Origin: Gammaproteobacteria bacterium
GTDB lineage: Bacteria > Pseudomonadota > Gammaproteobacteria > DSM-16500
Direction of reading: 5' to 3'
DNA length: 27,646 bases
NCBI GenBank assembly: GCA_004322325.1
Contig: SCTP01000190.1
Span: 1-27,646 of the forward strand
A program made the translations under genes and the position numbers. Positions 15,785 to 24,293 of the stretch are shown piece by piece (position 1 is the stretch's first letter; the number at the start of each line of letters is the position of its first letter). The notes under the pieces were generated by a model. The model was not told where the DNA came from. It made no database searches and saw only the letters and a program-made list of their open reading frames with translations.

Positions 15785-16282
15785 ATGAAGCTAAGCAATA
15801 TGATAATAAATAACAATCTTCCACAGCGAGCTGCTGCTGGTTCATGCGTATTGATAGCCCTCTTCGTTGGCTTCACTTTCTTTTATGCGCTCTGGCAATG
15901 GCATAGCGATTGGGTACTTGCCCACCAACCGATGACCGCGCCCGTTTTGACAACATCCGATGCGACCACTAGCTTGATTGCAGCCATCCCGGATGAGCAT
16001 TTATTTGGCGCAGGAGTAGGCGAGATGCCGATTAGTAGTCTGCAATTACGGGTGACAGGAATCGTCAAGATGGAAGGGGCGTTATCGAAAGCGTATATTT
16101 CGATTGCAGGGCAGTCGAGTAAAATTTACCGAACGGGAGATAGCTTGCCTTATGGTGTGACGGTTCACGACATTACTTCAGATGCTGTCATTCTGGAGAA
16201 TGATGGCCATTTAGAGAAATTGCCGTTGCCGCGCGAGCAATTGGCGTTCAAAATGCGAAATGCTGAGGAGCTGGTATCGTGA
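15785..16282 (+). CDS. gspC: Type II secretion protein GspC (short, PDZ-less)
   Basis: A 165-residue inner-membrane protein. One membrane helix (SCVLIALFVGFTFFYALW, about 20-37) is followed by a linker and an HR domain with LQLRVTGIVK and a Y..GD-LPYGVTVHDITSDAVILENDG...LPL segment, characteristic of GspC. HR binds the N0 domain of the GspD secretin. The protein stops after HR with no PDZ domain. The next gene overlaps it. Other T2SS genes are nearby on the opposite strand (gspM-G), which supports the call. Confidence 0.85.
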   Translation: MKLSNMIINNNLPQRAAAGSCVLIALFVGFTFFYALWQWHSDWVLAHQPMTAPVLTTSDATTSLIAAIPDEHLFGAGVGEMPISSLQLRVTGIVKMEGALSKAYISIAGQSSKIYRTGDSLPYGVTVHDITSDAVILENDGHLEKLPLPREQLAFKMRNAEELVS

Positions 16283-16626
16283 TCAAGATATTGGTTAAGG
16301 TTTGCTGTTTTTGCCTGCTCTCGGGCTTGCTTTTTGCCTGTGCCACTCGCACTTCCCCGCCACGTCGGTTTATGTATACGGCCGATATGTCCGTGTTGCA
16401 GCAGGGTAAGCGTGACTTTAAAGCAGGGTATTACCGCCGAGCGATGCGAGAATTATTGCCATTGGCGTGTGACGGATATGCGGAAGCACAGTATGCGGTA
16501 GGGTATATGTATTATTATGGGAATGGGGTAACTCAGGATACAGAAGTAGGGTATTTTTGGATCAAACGGGCGGCAGATCAAGGGTTTGTCCCAGCGGAAA
16601 AAGCGTTGGAGATAGTAAAAAATTAA
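16279..16626 (+). CDS. Small lipoprotein with Sel1-like repeat
   Basis: A 115-residue protein starting with GTG at 16279 and overlapping the gspC stop by 4 bases; GAGGAG (16265-16270) is 8 bases upstream. The signal sequence ends in a lipobox LLFA-C, so Cys20 or Cys21 would be lipidated. The mature part has a TPR/Sel1-type helix pair (FKAGYYRRAMRELLPLA and AEAQYAVGYMYYYGNGV..DTEVGYFWIKRAADQGFVPAE). Sel1 repeats mediate protein contacts. Tight coupling to gspC suggests a role with the T2SS, for example in the outer membrane as a pilotin-like partner, but no pilotin family is recognisable. Confidence 0.82.
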   Translation: MIKILVKVCCFCLLSGLLFACATRTSPPRRFMYTADMSVLQQGKRDFKAGYYRRAMRELLPLACDGYAEAQYAVGYMYYYGNGVTQDTEVGYFWIKRAADQGFVPAEKALEIVKN

Positions 16627-16703
16627 TAATTCTTTAAGGTATAGTCGAATATAATCATTAATATGCTCACTCAATTATCACAATAATATTATTAGAGATT
16701 AAA

Positions 16704-18116
16704 ATGACCGAACCGCTCATGACGATTCTTGATCAAGAACGAATTATTTGGATTGAGGCTCATATTCAAGATCGCAGCAAAATAGATGCTGTAAAAAGGG
16801 TGATTAATTCATTTGACGATGTTGTTCTGGGGCGATTTTATGCTTTAGAACAAGCCTATTGGGCAGCTAAGAATAAAGAAGAAATTCGAGAACAAATACG
16901 AAATGAGATTTTTGGTTCCAATATTCCTGTCTTAAATAAAGCAGATAGTAAAGTACGTAATTATTTGTGGTGTAGATTCTGCTTAGCTCTAGAAGGAAAA
17001 ACGGCTGAAAATTTTACTTATGAAACAACTTGGCAAAAGCTTTCTTCTCTTTTTAAGAAAAATAAATCTCCTGTCTCAGCTCCAAATTTTCTTTTAACTT
17101 ATTTGGATAAGACGTTAGAAGATAAGGATTCATTTATTCCAGCTTATACATTACGTTCAAATAAGTCACAAAAACATATTGCACCCATTATCACCCCTTA
17201 TTATTTTTTAACTTTAGAAAAAAATAATCCGATTAGAAATTTATTTACGCAAATTAAAAAAATTCAAGCTAGCATTGCGGAAGAAATAAAATATCTACCG
17301 GCTGCACAGGCGAGAAAAATGCGTGTAGTACAAGACCTTCTTGATCGTTACATACAAACCATTCAAACGCTTGTTGTTGCAGACCATGTCAGTGAGGATG
17401 ATTTTAAAAACAAAATTATAGAATGCTCATCGCATTGCTTAGACGAATTAAAATCTATCTCGAATGAGCAACTAGCAACTTCTATTAACTACATGGTAAA
17501 CAATATTCTACGATCTTTTAAATATATTTCACATCAGAAAACAATATGGCCAATATTTACTGGAAAAGATTTTTACTCAACAGCATTAAATTACATCAAA
17601 GACAATAGCACTTATTTATCAGATGATCAGCATAATCAAGTAGTGGTTTTAGAATTATTTCGAACAGTGTCAATGAAATTACAAAACACCTCCAAAACTC
17701 AGCAGAAAAATCTGATTTCTGATAACTTGAAACTACTAATGAAAGCCAGCAAAGATTTAACCTATATCAATAAACAACCTCTCATTAGTGAAAAAATTAA
17801 TGAAGCTATTAATACAGCTATTAATGAATTATCAAAAACACAATTATCGCAAAAAAATTTCTTCCTTCGCTTCTTTTCAAACACGGAAGATAAAATTAAA
17901 AAACAATATATAACTGTTCTAAAAATGCTGCGTGAAACATCAACAGATAAAAATATTTTTGCTAAACTAGATGGCTTAACAATCATACGTAAAACTGAAC
18001 TAACAATGAATAAAAGAAAAATTGAAAATGACCCCCTCCTTGGAATAATAGTAAAGATGCAAAAAAATCTAAAAGTAGAACTCGTAAAATCAAGAATTCC
18101 GACAGCAGGAAGCTAA
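16704..18116 (+). CDS. Unknown AT-rich helical protein; possible secreted effector
   Basis: A 470-residue ORF without recognised domain. It has no signal peptide or clear membrane helix, is largely helical, and is rich in Lys, Asn, Ile and Ser. The N terminus (MTEPLMTILDQERIIWIEAHIQD) is acidic; helical stretches include TQIKKIQASIAEEIKYLPAAQARKMRVVQDLLDRYIQ(about 192-230) in pieces. The last 20 residues (basic, ending in IPTAGS) lack an E-block. A TATAAT at 16650-16655 could be its promoter. The composition contrasts with the neighbouring gsp genes, suggesting acquisition or a rapidly evolving host-interaction gene. It converges on gspM with only four bases between the stops. Function is unknown; effector status is a hypothesis. 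Confidence 0.7.
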   Translation: MTEPLMTILDQERIIWIEAHIQDRSKIDAVKRVINSFDDVVLGRFYALEQAYWAAKNKEEIREQIRNEIFGSNIPVLNKADSKVRNYLWCRFCLALEGKTAENFTYETTWQKLSSLFKKNKSPVSAPNFLLTYLDKTLEDKDSFIPAYTLRSNKSQKHIAPIITPYYFLTLEKNNPIRNLFTQIKKIQASIAEEIKYLPAAQARKMRVVQDLLDRYIQTIQTLVVADHVSEDDFKNKIIECSSHCLDELKSISNEQLATSINYMVNNILRSFKYISHQKTIWPIFTGKDFYSTALNYIKDNSTYLSDDQHNQVVVLELFRTVSMKLQNTSKTQQKNLISDNLKLLMKASKDLTYINKQPLISEKINEAINTAINELSKTQLSQKNFFLRFFSNTEDKIKKQYITVLKMLRETSTDKNIFAKLDGLTIIRKTELTMNKRKIENDPLLGIIVKMQKNLKVELVKSRIPTAGS

Positions 18117-18120
18117 TATG

Positions 18121-18636
18121 TCATCCTAACTTTACTATTACCTCTGCATTTACCATCCCCGACACATTGTCTGGTATAGCAGATAACTGCGTAATAGTTG
18201 CATTTTTCGTTTTCAAAACACTTATTAACAACTTCATCAACCTATCAAATTCCACCTTCTGAAACTGCATCTCAATCGAATCATCCCCACTCTGTCGCAA
18301 TTGCGCGAGAGACTGTCCTAAACCCGCCTGATTAATCTCCTTCTGCAACTCACTCAACATCACCACCGCTGAGGTGGCCTGCTTTTTCTGCCCCTGACGT
18401 TCTCCTTTCTTGATCGCCTCATCTGCCGCTTCCATCCACACCAACGTGGCTTTATCCGCGTGAATCCGATTCCGCAGTAAAGCGACATGATCTACTAGCG
18501 GCGTCCAAATCCATTGATACACGATAAAAATTCCCACCATCGCACCACCCCACATCACCGCTTGTCTCTCACGTGATGCCAGATTAAACCACCATATTTT
18601 TGCATTCGCCCACTGTTCTTTCATCATCGTCATCAC
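18121..18636 (-). CDS. gspM: Type II secretion protein GspM
   Basis: A 171-residue inner-membrane protein. After a short cytosolic stretch comes one membrane helix (AVMWGGAMVGIFIVYQWIW, about 26-45), then a periplasmic coiled and ferredoxin-like region with the VEFDRLMKLLISVLKTKNATI segment typical of GspM. GspM binds GspL in the assembly platform. It is the last gene of the gspG-M series, overlapping gspL by 4 bases. Confidence 0.88.
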   Translation of the reverse strand: MMTMMKEQWANAKIWWFNLASRERQAVMWGGAMVGIFIVYQWIWTPLVDHVALLRNRIHADKATLVWMEAADEAIKKGERQGQKKQATSAVVMLSELQKEINQAGLGQSLAQLRQSGDDSIEMQFQKVEFDRLMKLLISVLKTKNATITQLSAIPDNVSGMVNAEVIVKLG

Positions 18637-19748
18637 TCAATCTCAATCACAGCGTTAATCTGTGTGCCTGCCAGATTGGCACTCTGTTGTTTCACACTCA
18701 ACCCTTGCTGCGTTAAATAATCAGTAAATAGTGAAAAATTATCAGGGGTGGCTGCTGTTAATTCCAGCGTTAATTGATTATTTTGAAAATCCAATCGCTT
18801 TAACTTTACATTATGCGCAGTTGATAAACCCTTTCCCACCTGCCCTAACAACGTCAACAATCGATTCTCACCTGCTTGACCCTCTTGCTGCTGCAATTTT
18901 TCTTGCATCCGTAATTTCGGCGCCACCACACTACTCGCTTGTGGAAAATTGCGTTTATAAATTTGCGCAATCTGATACTCAATCGCACTTTCTTGCGATT
19001 TTAAAATAAAATAAGACACGATAGGATATAAAAACAATAACCCTACCCACACAGCCGCAGTATAAGCGGTAATTTTCCAAAGCTTGTGAATATGAGGAAG
19101 TGTCGATTTCTTTTTTGTATACACGCCTTGCAGCAAATTAATAAAAGGCGTACGAGTGACCTGTTGCGCTAAATCATAAATAAAATTTTCCGACGATAAA
19201 TAAATCACCTTCGGCGGCGTCATCCAATCGAGTATTTGCGGCAAATTAGCTTGATCACACGCAAACCCTTGCCATAAACTTGTGCGCACTATCGCTACTT
19301 TTTCCATCAACACATACCAACTATTTTCTTCATAAGGCAACGCAAGTGACGCGGGAATAAATTGATCCGCCTCAATCTGCCATGATTGCAATAACGCTAC
19401 CCATGCTTGCATTTTCTCCCGAGATACAACCGCTACTGATACATTCCCATCTGCTAACGTGTCACCCATCGCAAAATGCAGGGTTTCCACCTCATCAATT
19501 AATTCATCTTCTAAAGCAAATGGAATAGCTTGTAGACGCTTCGAACGAGAAAGATGTGGTAATTGAACACTGGTTAAAAGCACATCTTCCACCGGCACAA
19601 TCAACCATACTTCACGATTTTCAGCCAGTTGCGCAAAACCAATCGCATCATCACGGCAAGCATGCTGCGCTACGACACCATCCGCATTCACAACGGCCCA
19701 GCTTGGGTGATCCGTATCTAAATAAATAATTAATCTTTCTTGCATCAC
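18633..19748 (-). CDS. gspL: Type II secretion protein GspL
   Basis: A 371-residue protein with a cytosolic actin-like N-terminal domain (about 1-220, beginning ERLIIYLDTDHPSWAVV), one membrane helix (AAVWVGLLFLYPIVSYFIL, about 232-250) and a periplasmic ferredoxin-like domain ending with LTLELTAATPDNFSLFTDYL. GspL recruits the ATPase GspE to the membrane and binds GspM. The start overlaps the gspK stop by 4 bases. Confidence 0.9.
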   Translation of the reverse strand: MMQERLIIYLDTDHPSWAVVNADGVVAQHACRDDAIGFAQLAENREVWLIVPVEDVLLTSVQLPHLSRSKRLQAIPFALEDELIDEVETLHFAMGDTLADGNVSVAVVSREKMQAWVALLQSWQIEADQFIPASLALPYEENSWYVLMEKVAIVRTSLWQGFACDQANLPQILDWMTPPKVIYLSSENFIYDLAQQVTRTPFINLLQGVYTKKKSTLPHIHKLWKITAYTAAVWVGLLFLYPIVSYFILKSQESAIEYQIAQIYKRNFPQASSVVAPKLRMQEKLQQQEGQAGENRLLTLLGQVGKGLSTAHNVKLKRLDFQNNQLTLELTAATPDNFSLFTDYLTQQGLSVKQQSANLAGTQINAVIEIE

Positions 19749-20620
19749 CCTATCCCTTTACTTTGCCAGAGAATGTTTATCGCCAATTGATCACCTTTTG
19801 TCGCTCGCTCCAACAGAGTATAAAGCACAAGTTGCTGCTTCTCTATCGTCACATTGGTTACAACGAGAAAATAACTACTCACCACCGTTACCTTTTGCGC
19901 TGAAATAGGATGATTTTTCACGATATCATTATTCAAAAATTGCTGCATCGATACAAATGGTGAAGTGGAACGTAATGCCATAATGGCATTCCCTGCTTCC
20001 AAGTTCATGGTTGGGCTTAATACCGCCAAAATAGGCGCAGGAGCCGATTGGACATTCACCAATGCTGCTGCCTCAGGCAATGCCGTCACATAAGGTTGCA
20101 ACGCATGATAAATCGCTGGTGTGATACCTTTTACAGATCGTAATTCACTCACCGATACCATCGATCCTAGTGTAATCCAATGTACCACCGCATTTACTAT
20201 CGCCTGTATTTTTTCTTCCGATAAATTAGGTGCGACACTTTGGATTAATCGCTTAAAACTTGTTTGCGCCTCGGTATCATTTAAATTATTAAGATTAAAT
20301 CGCGCTTGCATATCTTCAATCGTGCTACTGATGTGATAATCATTTATCGTATTGGTAGGCGATGTCATGGGTAATTTATCAATTAATTGATCTGGTTTCT
20401 GATTTTCCCAATCGCGACGCAATTGCTCAATGGCCCAAGCAACTGACCCTTGGGCATAAAACGCGGCTTGCGTATCACGCAAAATCAGCGTGGTGCGCTG
20501 CGTATCGCGCGAAAGCCGAGCCATCATGATATACGCCATTGAAGCGACGAGAGCCATGATAAATAAGGCAACGACAATCGCTACACCTTGCTGCTGTTTA
20601 AAGCTACGCGGAGATAACAT
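19745..20620 (-). CDS. gspK: Type II secretion minor pseudopilin GspK
   Basis: A 291-residue pseudopilin. The prepilin site is QQQG-VAIVVALFIMALV; the usual Glu at +5 is absent, as is normal for GspK. The large globular domain has two helix-hairpin-helix-like segments (VSVSELRSVKGITPAIYHAL and the FVSMQQFLNND stretch), typical of the tip protein. GspK sits on top of the I-J-K complex that starts pseudopilus assembly. It overlaps gspJ by 17 bases. Confidence 0.93.
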   Translation of the reverse strand: MLSPRSFKQQQGVAIVVALFIMALVASMAYIMMARLSRDTQRTTLILRDTQAAFYAQGSVAWAIEQLRRDWENQKPDQLIDKLPMTSPTNTINDYHISSTIEDMQARFNLNNLNDTEAQTSFKRLIQSVAPNLSEEKIQAIVNAVVHWITLGSMVSVSELRSVKGITPAIYHALQPYVTALPEAAALVNVQSAPAPILAVLSPTMNLEAGNAIMALRSTSPFVSMQQFLNNDIVKNHPISAQKVTVVSSYFLVVTNVTIEKQQLVLYTLLERATKGDQLAINILWQSKGIG

Positions 20621-21167
20621 ACAATTGACTGAGCTGTCCTCCGCTTGAAAAAGTTAAATAAATACGCACTGCACGCGGCAATGGTTCGGTACTTTCTTTT
20701 CCTGTGACAGGCCATTGCGAATAAACATGTCCTTGTTGATCAAGATATTCAAAACGAACGGCGCTCACGTTATCCAATAAATCACGTCGATGTGGCGGTG
20801 AAGAAGACGCTTGATCTAATACGGGCAAGGTGAGGCGTGAAAAAGAAGGATCATGCCATTGATAAGTGGTGCGTTGTAAGGTGAGGCTGGCATGAGTAAA
20901 CGTGAGGCTTTGCGAAGAACCGAGAAAAGCTCGCTCTTCTTTTCCTGCTGCATTTAACACGGGCCGATTAACGGCTTGCTCGATATCCCGTGAGAAAATC
21001 AGCAATGCCATTTGTAATTGACGCAAGCGTTCTGCATTTCTTTCCGTACCCGCTTGCAATGTGATCACGTGATGTAATGCAGTCGTTAACATCAGGGAGA
21101 GCATCGTGAAAATAAACAGAGCGATGAGGATTTCCAGAAGCGTAAAACCACTATTATTCTTTCGCAT
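20604..21167 (-). CDS. gspJ: Type II secretion minor pseudopilin GspJ
   Basis: A 187-residue pseudopilin with prepilin motif NNSG-FTLLEILIALFIF, the +5 Glu present. The mature domain has LRQLQMALLIFSRDIEQAVNRPV and SVRFEYLDQQG-like elements characteristic of GspJ, with AVRIYLTF near the end. Forms the tip complex with GspI and GspK. It overlaps both gspI (14 bases) and gspK. Confidence 0.93.
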   Translation of the reverse strand: MRKNNSGFTLLEILIALFIFTMLSLMLTTALHHVITLQAGTERNAERLRQLQMALLIFSRDIEQAVNRPVLNAAGKEERAFLGSSQSLTFTHASLTLQRTTYQWHDPSFSRLTLPVLDQASSSPPHRRDLLDNVSAVRFEYLDQQGHVYSQWPVTGKESTEPLPRAVRIYLTFSSGGQLSQLYVISA

Positions 21168-21561
21168 TAATGTAACTCTCCAAGCTCACGATTGGCGTTT
21201 CGTTCTGATCCTCCTCTTCTTCTCCATACACATCGACCTGAATCTTCTTAATCCGCTCATCTGCCGTTTCTTCTTGTTGCGCTTGCCAGTGCCAATCGCG
21301 ATTCAACATACGTGTCGTCTGTTTCAGCGTCTCTCCCTTCGGCAACACCAAGATCCCAACACGCGCTTCGTTTAACACCTGACTCCCGACCCACATCGCA
21401 ATCGTCTTATCCTGCAAATAAGTGGTTCCACGAATAGATTGAGAAGCCGCTTTGATAATCGCTGTCATGGCAATACCGACAATCGCCAAAGCGATGAGGA
21501 CTTCGATCAGTGTTAAACCGCTAGTACAACGCTTTACTGGTAATCGTGCCATCGACATCAC
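21154..21561 (-). CDS. gspI: Type II secretion minor pseudopilin GspI
   Basis: A 135-residue pseudopilin. The prepilin motif is RCTSG-LTLIEVLIALAIVG, then AAS..IRGTTYLQDKTIAMWVGSQVLNEAR, a conserved GspI segment. Start choice is open: ATGs at 21561, 21558 and 21552 are in frame, and the gene overlaps the gspH end by up to 41 bases. Part of the pseudopilus tip complex. Confidence 0.92.
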   Translation of the reverse strand: MMSMARLPVKRCTSGLTLIEVLIALAIVGIAMTAIIKAASQSIRGTTYLQDKTIAMWVGSQVLNEARVGILVLPKGETLKQTTRMLNRDWHWQAQQEETADERIKKIQVDVYGEEEEDQNETPIVSLESYINAKE

Positions 21562-21940
21562 CTCTCACGGCGTAACGTGGTTTTTCTCCTTTTTTACCGA
21601 CATACAAGGTAAAAGGCGTGATATCACCATTCATGGAAATGATCACTTCTCCCTCTAATCGCAGCTGCATACCTTCTGGAATCGCATGCTCTTCCACCGG
21701 TACCCATCGATCTTTTTGCAAGCGAGTAAATTGAAACCTATCCGCTCCAATCGTCAATCCTAGCACCGAAGGCTGTAGCATTGCCTGCTCTTCCGCCAAC
21801 GTCAGCATTTGAGTCAACTCATTGGCAAGAGACTCTACTTGCTTATTTTCATTTCGATGGAGAGAAAGCAAGGCAACGCTGGTCACGATGCTGGTAATAA
21901 AAAGCACAATCAAAATCTCGATCAGCGTATAGCCTCTCAC
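21521..21940 (-). CDS. gspH: Type II secretion minor pseudopilin GspH
   Basis: A 139-residue pseudopilin with MRG-YTLIEILIVLFITSI at the N terminus; the leader is only three residues. LANELTQMLTLAEEQAMLQPSVLGL and the later strand-rich part fit GspH, which links the tip complex to the GspG fibre. It overlaps gspG (ATGA) and gspI. Confidence 0.92.
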   Translation of the reverse strand: MRGYTLIEILIVLFITSIVTSVALLSLHRNENKQVESLANELTQMLTLAEEQAMLQPSVLGLTIGADRFQFTRLQKDRWVPVEEHAIPEGMQLRLEGEVIISMNGDITPFTLYVGKKGEKPRYAVRGDVDGTITSKALY

Positions 21941-22383
21941 GCCGTTTCAGCCTCATTCATATTCCAATTTCCAATCTCACTATTCCCCTCTTTCCCTTTT
22001 GGCCCAAAACTATAAATCTTCAACTTTTCCCCTTCATTCAAGTATTGATACCCTTCACCCCACGGATCCATCGGCAACTCTTGTAGATACCCTTCTGGCT
22101 TCCAATTCCGCGGTATGGGCAGCGTGGTGGGCTTGGTGACCAATGCCTGCAGACCTTGATCAGTCGATGGATAATGGCCGTTATCCAGCCTATAGAGATC
22201 AAGCGCGCTCTGAATAGCGAGAATATCCTGCCGCGCACGCACCATTCTGGCTTGCTCCGGTCGGCTCATGATTTTAGGCACAATCATGGCAGCTAAAACC
22301 CCTAAAATCACCACCACCACCAGCACTTCGATCAAGGTAAAACCAGCTGTTCTATAATTATTTGATTTAAAATGACTTTTCAT
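21937..22383 (-). CDS. gspG: Type II secretion major pseudopilin GspG
   Basis: About 148 residues. The prepilin motif is TAG-FTLIEVLVVVVILGVLAAMIVPKIM, followed by DILAIQSALDLYRLDNGHYPSTDQGLQALV and the C-terminal DPWGEGYQYLNEGE..IYSFGPKG, all hallmarks of the main pseudopilin with its calcium-binding loop. The ATG at 22383 is preferred to 22419: GGAAG is 6 bases upstream and the leader is then of normal length. First gene of the gspG-M series; gspF, normally just upstream, is 5 kb away beyond accessory genes. Confidence 0.96.
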   Translation of the reverse strand: MKSHFKSNNYRTAGFTLIEVLVVVVILGVLAAMIVPKIMSRPEQARMVRARQDILAIQSALDLYRLDNGHYPSTDQGLQALVTKPTTLPIPRNWKPEGYLQELPMDPWGEGYQYLNEGEKLKIYSFGPKGKEGNSEIGNWNMNEAETA

Positions 22384-22534
22384 ATCGCTCTTCCATTGAT
22401 ATAATTGAATTGCCAACATAACAAAGCAAGTCTAAAATGTAAACGGAGTTGTTTTTACCGCTAGGTAATTAAACTTTAAGGAAATCAGCTTATACTAAGA
22501 GTTAGTTAAAACACCCTCGGGGAGTTAAAAAATT

Positions 22535-22873
22535 ATGACAGACTTAAAAAAAGAACAAGCACTCATTGAAGTAGAACAAGCCTTAAAAGACTTCGAACAG
22601 TCGATTGAAGGAATCATGGCGGGAACAGAAGCATTATTAAAAAAAATAAACGATCAAAACCCCTATAAAAGACAAGTTAAAGAATTCTTAGTTAGCCTCA
22701 ATGTAACAGGAACAGATTATTCCAAAGAAGTAAGCGAATTTCGAAAAAAATTCATGCAAAAAGAAGCAGAAGCATTAAATACAACGTTATCTAAAGACTA
22801 TACAGCCGCCCTCAAGCAAAAACGCGGGCTGGAAGAAGAGATTACAAATAAACCTTCAAAAAAACTCAGATAG
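22535..22873 (+). CDS. Unknown small coiled-coil protein
   Basis: A 112-residue, soluble, highly charged and helical protein (KKEQALIEVEQALKDFEQSI, later KQKRGLEEEITNKPSKKLR). GGGGAG (22519-22524) is 10 bases upstream of the ATG. A TATACT at 22492-22497 may be its -10. No domain is recognised. It is divergent from gspG and leads into a plus-strand run with the next gene 29 bases away. Confidence 0.65.
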   Translation: MTDLKKEQALIEVEQALKDFEQSIEGIMAGTEALLKKINDQNPYKRQVKEFLVSLNVTGTDYSKEVSEFRKKFMQKEAEALNTTLSKDYTAALKQKRGLEEEITNKPSKKLR

Positions 22874-22902
22874 ATCATCTGGGCTCACAAGGAGCATGAC
22901 GT

Positions 22903-23682
22903 ATGTTTGAACGGTTGCAAAAGCCTTTCCTGACGGTCGAAACCGGTGAGGCTTATCAACCCATTCGATTAACCTACGATCTCTATCAAAAAAATCAATT
23001 GATAGATGCATTGAATGAGCTCACGTGTTGTGAAAAAAACCCGCGAGGTGAAGCATGGACGTGGTTTTGGCGGGATGAATGTGATGACTTGCATTTTGAA
23101 TCCGTGGATTCTTACCGTAAAAATTCCGAACACCCATTACGTCTTGGCACGTTAACTATTTATCAAGATAAACTCTACCTCAATCTTCCTTCTTTCAAGC
23201 GAGCGTGTTTAGCAGTTTCCTTTTTTTATCGTAAGATTGATGAAGCCATTGCCAAAGTGCACAATGCAGATTTTCTCAACAAAGTATTTGGGTTAGATGA
23301 ACGGTTGCCACACGGTTTTACTGAATTGTTCAAAGAAGAAGAATTAGAGAAAATCGTTCGGCAGCGTATTCATGATTACGAAGCCGTACAAGAAAAAATA
23401 GAAAATGCGGCTAGCACCCAAGAAGCGTTTACACTTCTGGCTGAGTACACCAAAGCAGAAGCAAAAAAGCGCTTACCTTATGCCGAACGTTATCCTTTTT
23501 ATGAGCATCAGAACGATGATCCTGATGTCGTCTCGCTCGGGTTTTATATTTACCTTCGCAGTCGCGAGCTAGTTGCCATTCGCCGTTGGTATGGTGAAAT
23601 GGGTTATAGCTTAGATGACGCGGCCAAAGAAATCACCAACCAAGTGTTTGGTGATATGATGCATATCGATATTATTGAGTAA
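22903..23682 (+). CDS. Conserved-looking unknown protein, 259 aa
   Basis: The ATG follows AAGGAG by 8 bases. The protein is soluble, with an N-terminal part containing ACCEK-type cysteines (ELTCCEKNPRG), a Trp-rich segment (EAWTWFWRDECDD, about 50-62), a central region with LNLPSFKRACLAVSFFYRKIDEAIA, and a C-terminal helical part ending DDAAKEITNQVFGDMMHIDIIE. No family is recognised. It precedes yhbY by 6 bases and may be co-transcribed with it. Codon use looks like that of housekeeping neighbours rather than the AT-rich ORFs. Confidence 0.75.
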   Translation: MFERLQKPFLTVETGEAYQPIRLTYDLYQKNQLIDALNELTCCEKNPRGEAWTWFWRDECDDLHFESVDSYRKNSEHPLRLGTLTIYQDKLYLNLPSFKRACLAVSFFYRKIDEAIAKVHNADFLNKVFGLDERLPHGFTELFKEEELEKIVRQRIHDYEAVQEKIENAASTQEAFTLLAEYTKAEAKKRLPYAERYPFYEHQNDDPDVVSLGFYIYLRSRELVAIRRWYGEMGYSLDDAAKEITNQVFGDMMHIDIIE

Positions 23683-23688
23683 CTTTCT

Positions 23689-23961
23689 ATGTCACTTTCC
23701 ACTAAGTTTAAACAACAGTTAAAAGCACGTGCGCATAAATTAAAGCCTGTCATATTAATTGGGCAACAAGGGTTAACGCCCGCGGTTGAAAAAGAAATTA
23801 ATCGCGCGCTGGATGATCATGAGCTGATTAAAATCCGGATTGCGGAGCAGGATCGGGAGATAAGGAAGGAATTGTTTTCGCAGTTGTGTGAGACGGCACA
23901 GGCGGAGTTGGTGCAGGTGATTGGGAATATTGGGGTGGTTTATCGAGCTAGCAAGCAATAA
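23689..23961 (+). CDS. yhbY: YhbY-type RNA-binding protein (CRM domain)
   Basis: A 90-residue single-CRM-domain protein. LKARAHKLKPVILIGQQGLTPAVEKEINRALDDHELIKIRI holds the GxxG-like (GQQGLT) loop and the fold's first half; IGNIGVVYRAS is the usual ending. YhbY binds pre-50S ribosomal particles. The upstream gap is 6 bases and there is no strong Shine-Dalgarno. Confidence 0.95.
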   Translation: MSLSTKFKQQLKARAHKLKPVILIGQQGLTPAVEKEINRALDDHELIKIRIAEQDREIRKELFSQLCETAQAELVQVIGNIGVVYRASKQ

Positions 23962-24029
23962 ATCCCTACTTGAAGAGCGTATCTACATAGTGTATACTTT
24001 CTAGCGATAGGATATAAAGAGAAGTTGCT

Positions 24030-24293
24030 ATGAAAATACACACCACCATTCAAAAATGGGGAAATAGTTTGGCGATTCGCATCACCGGCCCCTTAAAAAC
24101 CATTCCCCATTTTACAGCCAATATGCCCGTTGAAATTGAGGTGAATGAAGAAGGACTCACGATCCATCCTCTCTCAAAAAAAAGAAAATTACTTTTTAAT
24201 GAAGCTCAAATATTAAAAGGATTGACAGCTGAAAATGCACATGCCGATGAAATAGTTGATATTCATTATCGAGAATTCAAAAACCATGAATAA
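24030..24293 (+). CDS. MazE-type antitoxin (AbrB/SpoVT fold)
   Basis: An 87-residue protein beginning KIHTTIQKWGNSLAIRI, the signature of MazE/PemI-type DNA-binding domains; the C terminus (acidic, ENAHADEIVDIHYREF) should wrap the toxin. AGAGAAG precedes the ATG by 5 bases. It overlaps the toxin ATG by 8 bases. The upstream region has a symmetric GTATAC (around 23991) that could be part of an operator for autoregulation. Confidence 0.88.
   Translation: MKIHTTIQKWGNSLAIRITGPLKTIPHFTANMPVEIEVNEEGLTIHPLSKKRKLLFNEAQILKGLTAENAHADEIVDIHYREFKNHE

Noticed and set aside
16623..16700. PmrA box upstream of the 470-aa ORF
   Set aside because: TTAATAT near 16658 is a partial match only and expected by chance in AT-rich DNA.
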